Assembly (NCBI GenBank): GCA_030428945.1
Contig: JAUIEC010000002.1
Coordinates: 248,001 to 312,000 of the forward strand
Reading direction: 5' to 3'
From: Phycisphaerae bacterium
GTDB taxonomy: Bacteria; Planctomycetota; Phycisphaerae; UBA1845; Fen-1342
Length of the DNA stretch: 64,000 bases
The notes under the pieces were generated by a model. That model worked only from the letters and a program-made list of their open reading frames with translations, had not been told where the DNA came from and ran no database searches. Positions 61,562-64,000 of the stretch are shown here, in pieces. Within the stretch, counting starts at the first letter, position 1; each line of letters opens with the position of its first letter. Position numbers and translations under genes: made by a program.

Positions 61562-62987
61562 GCGACCTGGCGGGTTCGGGCAGGGCGTCGAGCGCGGCCG
61601 GGTTGGGGTGGAACTGGTCGAGCGGGACGGCCAGCGGGTCGCGTTGCAGTCGCAGGATCAGCCAGGCGAGGGTCACGCCGACGATGGGCAGGGCGAGCAG
61701 GAAGGCGCCGCTGGCCTCGACGGCATGGGTCTCGAAGAACGTGCGGGTCAGGATCGAGGCCTGCGTGGCGGCGACGATGATGATCACGGCCAGGGCGACC
61801 CGGCTCCAGATGTCGCGGAGCGTGACGTGGTGCATGCAGGCCAGCAGCACCGAGACGGCCGGCAGCATCCAGACCAGGTGATAGCGGCGCATGACGGGCA
61901 TGAACCACAGCATGGCCATGATGAACAGGGCGTACTCGAGGCGCAACTGCCAGGTTGGACACGCCCGGGCCGGCCGACGGGCGATCCACAGCAGGGTCAG
62001 CAGGCTCAGTCCGGCGATCGAGAGCACCAGCGTGGCGACGACCGGCAGCGGCAGGTTGGCGAAGTTGATGTAGAGCTTCTGGTCGGGGTAGCGGATCCGC
62101 GGGTCGTTGTCGAAGTGCGTGTGGTAGTTGGTCTCGTGCAGCAGGCGGCTGGTGACCGCGCCGAGGGCCTGGTTGCGCCAGTCCATTTCGCGCTGGTTGA
62201 GGACCAGCCCGCGGTGCGAGCCCTTGACCACGGCCGTCTGGAACCAGGACTGGTAGGCGTCGCGGGTCATCTCGGGCCCGAAGACGATCAGGTCGCCGAC
62301 CGGGCCGGCCAGCAGGACCGTCGCTCCCGCGACCAGCACGATCCGGAACTGCCGCTTCAGGGCAAACCAGACGACCAGCAGGCCGGGCGTCAGTTTCAGC
62401 AGCACCGCCAGCCCGAGCCAGAACCCCGGCAGGGTCCGGCGTCCCTGCTGCCACTGGACGAATGCGGCCAGGAGCAGCAGCAGCGTCAGGTTGTTGATCT
62501 GGTTCAGGCGGAACTCCCAGTGCCAGAACAGGCTCAGTGCCAGCACGGGCACCAGTTGGGTCACGGCCCAGTCCTGGGGTGGCAGCCCGGTCATGAATCG
62601 GCCGAGCAGTTGCAGCATCGCGAAGAAGACGGCGATGTTGAACGTCAGCCAGATCACGCCGGCGACGCGGTGCGGCATCCAACTGAGGATCGTGTAGAGG
62701 CGCGGCACGACCGGCAGGTACCACTCGATGCCGCCGCGCGGCACCTGGTGCCCGTCAACGATGTCGTAGCGCCCGTCCAGGTTCCCGTTCTCGAGCAGCC
62801 AGTGGCTGGCCTTGTAGAAGTACTCGAAGTCGGCCGCCCGGGCCCCGATCGAGCGGAGCCCGAAGATCGCGTGCCCGATCAGGATGGCGATCAGGGCGGT
62901 CAGACAGAACGTGCGAAGGCCCGGCGTGGCCACCGGCGGCGCAACGACATCCTGCGGGTCCTTGATGGTCTCGGGCGCGGCGCTCAT
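61554..62987 (-). CDS. DUF2029/GT87-like polyprenol-linked glycosyltransferase, copy 2
   Basis: Paralogue of the gene downstream (477 aa) with the same layout: RAADFEYFYKASHWLLENG, IEWYLPVVPRLYTILSW, RLNQINNLTLLLLLAAFV, GFWLGLAVLLKLTPGLLVVWFALKRQF and MRRYHLVWMLPAVSVLLACM. It has a longer outer loop (QREMDWRNQALGAVTSRLLHETNYH). The two genes overlap by eight bases, so they are co-translated and may build the same glycan. Upstream is a 560-base repeat cluster. Confidence 0.82.
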   Translation of the reverse strand: MSAAPETIKDPQDVVAPPVATPGLRTFCLTALIAILIGHAIFGLRSIGARAADFEYFYKASHWLLENGNLDGRYDIVDGHQVPRGGIEWYLPVVPRLYTILSWMPHRVAGVIWLTFNIAVFFAMLQLLGRFMTGLPPQDWAVTQLVPVLALSLFWHWEFRLNQINNLTLLLLLAAFVQWQQGRRTLPGFWLGLAVLLKLTPGLLVVWFALKRQFRIVLVAGATVLLAGPVGDLIVFGPEMTRDAYQSWFQTAVVKGSHRGLVLNQREMDWRNQALGAVTSRLLHETNYHTHFDNDPRIRYPDQKLYINFANLPLPVVATLVLSIAGLSLLTLLWIARRPARACPTWQLRLEYALFIMAMLWFMPVMRRYHLVWMLPAVSVLLACMHHVTLRDIWSRVALAVIIIVAATQASILTRTFFETHAVEASGAFLLALPIVGVTLAWLILRLQRDPLAVPLDQFHPNPAALDALPEPARSHG

Positions 62988-63549
62988 ATCCGGGGCATCC
63001 TACTACGGAGAAAGCGCAGGGGCGAGGGAGGCGGGAACGGAACGGGGAACAGGGAGCGAGGGAGCGTGGGAGCAAGGGAGCGAGTGAGGGAGCAAGGGAG
63101 CAAGGGAGCAAGGGAGCAAGGGAGTGAGGGAGCAAGGGAGCAAGGGAGTGAGGGAGCAAGGGAGCAAGGGAGTGAGGGAGCCCTGCCCCTGAGCGAGCGC
63201 CTGGGTGCCCCGCCCTTGAGCGAGCGCCTGGGTGCCCCGCCCTTGAGCGAGCGCAGCGAGCGGAAGGGTGGGGGACTGCGTTTGGCCCCGACACGGAAGA
63301 AGAACCGCGCAGCAGAAGAGCCAGGCGGTGCGGCATCGACGCCTGCGGCTTCCACGGTCGACGCAATCGCGGACGGCCGCGTCGATGACGCACCCTACCC
63401 TCGCAGGTCGGTTCCGCGCGCCGGCGAACCGGATCATCCCGCGAAACCAACCCGCGCAGAGAAGACACTGCTCAAGAGCTCAGGAGCAGTGGCACAAGAC
63501 GGCGACTCCGAACGGAAGGTCGGGGGACGGTCCGGCGCAACCGACAGAG
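62988..63549. repeat. 562-base repeat cluster between aroB and the GT87-like genes
   Basis: Three repeat families in series, no gene: a long GGGAGCAA/GGGAGTGA array on the plus strand (about 63040-63181; largely perfect 8-base period), a CCCCGCCCTT hairpin-unit cluster (63184-63277) and a TAGGGTGCG dyad (63327-63399, opposite orientation to 44410). The array here is antisense to the flanking genes, unlike most arrays in this window. 63400-63549 shows nothing recognisable. Confidence 0.85.
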
Positions 63550-64000
63550 TCAGAGCACCTGAAGCGCCTCGCGCAGTTGTGCTTCCGTGACGTCCGTGGT
63601 CCAGCCCGCCTTGCCGATCGCGTTCAGCACGACGAAATTCAGGCGCCCTTCCAGGACCTTCTTGTCCTGCCGGCAGAGGTCCAGCAGCGCATCCGGATCC
63701 AGCGGCTTCGGCAGTCGCGTCGGCAGGCCCAGTCTCGACAGCAGGTCCGCGATCCGCGTGCAGTCCGCCGCTGACAGGCCGCCGCGCAGTCGCGACACCT
63801 CGGCCGCGACCCGCATGCCCAGCGCCACGCACTCCCCGTGACGCAGGTCGAAACCCAGCAGGTGCTCGATCGCGTGCCCGACCGTGTGGCCGAAGTTCAG
63901 CAGCATCCGCGGGCCGGCTTCGCGTTCGTCCCGGGCGACGACGCCGGCCTTGATCGCGCAGTTGCGGGCGATCAGTTCGTCCGCCAGGTCCGGGTCGGCG
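63550..64000 (-). CDS. aroB: 3-Dehydroquinate synthase (5' part outside window)
   Basis: Second enzyme of the shikimate pathway; about 150 C-terminal codons are present and the frame runs off the window edge. Diagnostic segments: CAIKAGVVARDEREAG, LNFGHTVGHAIEHLLGF (zinc ligand His), LRHGECVALGMRVAAEVS (zinc ligand His) and CRQDKKVLEGRLNFVVL. The C-terminal end (VTEAQLREAL) is typical. Reads toward the repeat cluster at 62988-63549. Confidence 0.95.
   Translation of the reverse strand, partial: ADPDLADELIARNCAIKAGVVARDEREAGPRMLLNFGHTVGHAIEHLLGFDLRHGECVALGMRVAAEVSRLRGGLSAADCTRIADLLSRLGLPTRLPKPLDPDALLDLCRQDKKVLEGRLNFVVLNAIGKAGWTTDVTEAQLREALQVL

Noticed and set aside
62988..63300. Possible CRISPR array
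   Set aside because: Units are 8 bases with no spacers of constant length and no cas genes; it is a short tandem repeat.

Overview
The window is very GC-rich, gene-dense chromosomal DNA from what I infer to be a planctomycete, probably near Phycisphaerae. The marks are an ECF sigma factor coupled to a Ser/Thr kinase-TPR protein, small membrane proteins ending in a Cys4 zinc ribbon (CQVCGYNLTG type), dockerin-like tails, a PEP-CTERM protein, an ASPIC/UnbV protein and a TatC with an enlarged periplasmic loop. No rRNA, CRISPR array, insertion sequence or prophage was seen. The phylum call is inference from gene content.

Layout. 0-8.6 kb: end of a sugar ABC importer (two permeases), a secreted VCBS/ASPIC protein, a GH94 phosphorylase, a GH144-like lipoprotein glucanase and a LacI repressor with two recognisable operator sites; together they look like a carbohydrate-use locus, possibly for beta-1,2-glucan. 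8.7-15 kb: a repeat cluster, a transglutaminase-like protein, the sigma factor/kinase pair and a zinc-ribbon membrane protein. 15-21.4 kb: an NhaR-like LysR regulator divergent from a ribosome hibernation factor, then an overlapping ABC-HlyD-TolC type I secretion operon with unusual ATPase motifs. 21.4-29.7 kb: an Rrf2 regulator and three secreted peptidase-like genes (M60, an HEFYH protein, an S8 lipoprotein). 29.8-36 kb: tRNA-Ala and tRNA-Phe with a terminator, tatC, an isolated terminase large subunit gene, a GT4 glycosyltransferase, a MoaD-MoaE fusion and a lipoprotein. 36-46 kb: nth, dihydroorotase, a homocysteine methyltransferase family gene, two Hsp20 genes behind a perfect sigma-54 promoter, cyclophilin, thioesterase, CDGSH protein, PolX and two hypotheticals. 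46.7-57.3 kb: a MacA-like adaptor, a DUF1223 protein, a PEP-CTERM protein beside a dockerin remnant, groES-orf-groEL, thiol peroxidase and an M3 peptidase. 57.8-64 kb: a PHP phosphoesterase, acpP-fabF, two GT87-like membrane proteins and the 3' part of aroB.

The most unusual signal lies between genes. Many genes are followed, within about 0-30 bases of the stop codon, by short purine-rich tandem arrays with an 8-base period (GTAAGCAA, GGGAGCGA or GTGAAGGA flavours), nearly always in the sense direction of the gene just ended. In several cases the array supplies the last codons and the stop (Val-Ser-Lys/Arg-stop). Facing arrays in one intergenic region often share a flavour, as if they were the ends of an inverted-repeat element. 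Two further repeat families (a CCCCATCCTT hairpin unit and a TAGGGTGCGTCATCGACG dyad) occur in the same clusters.
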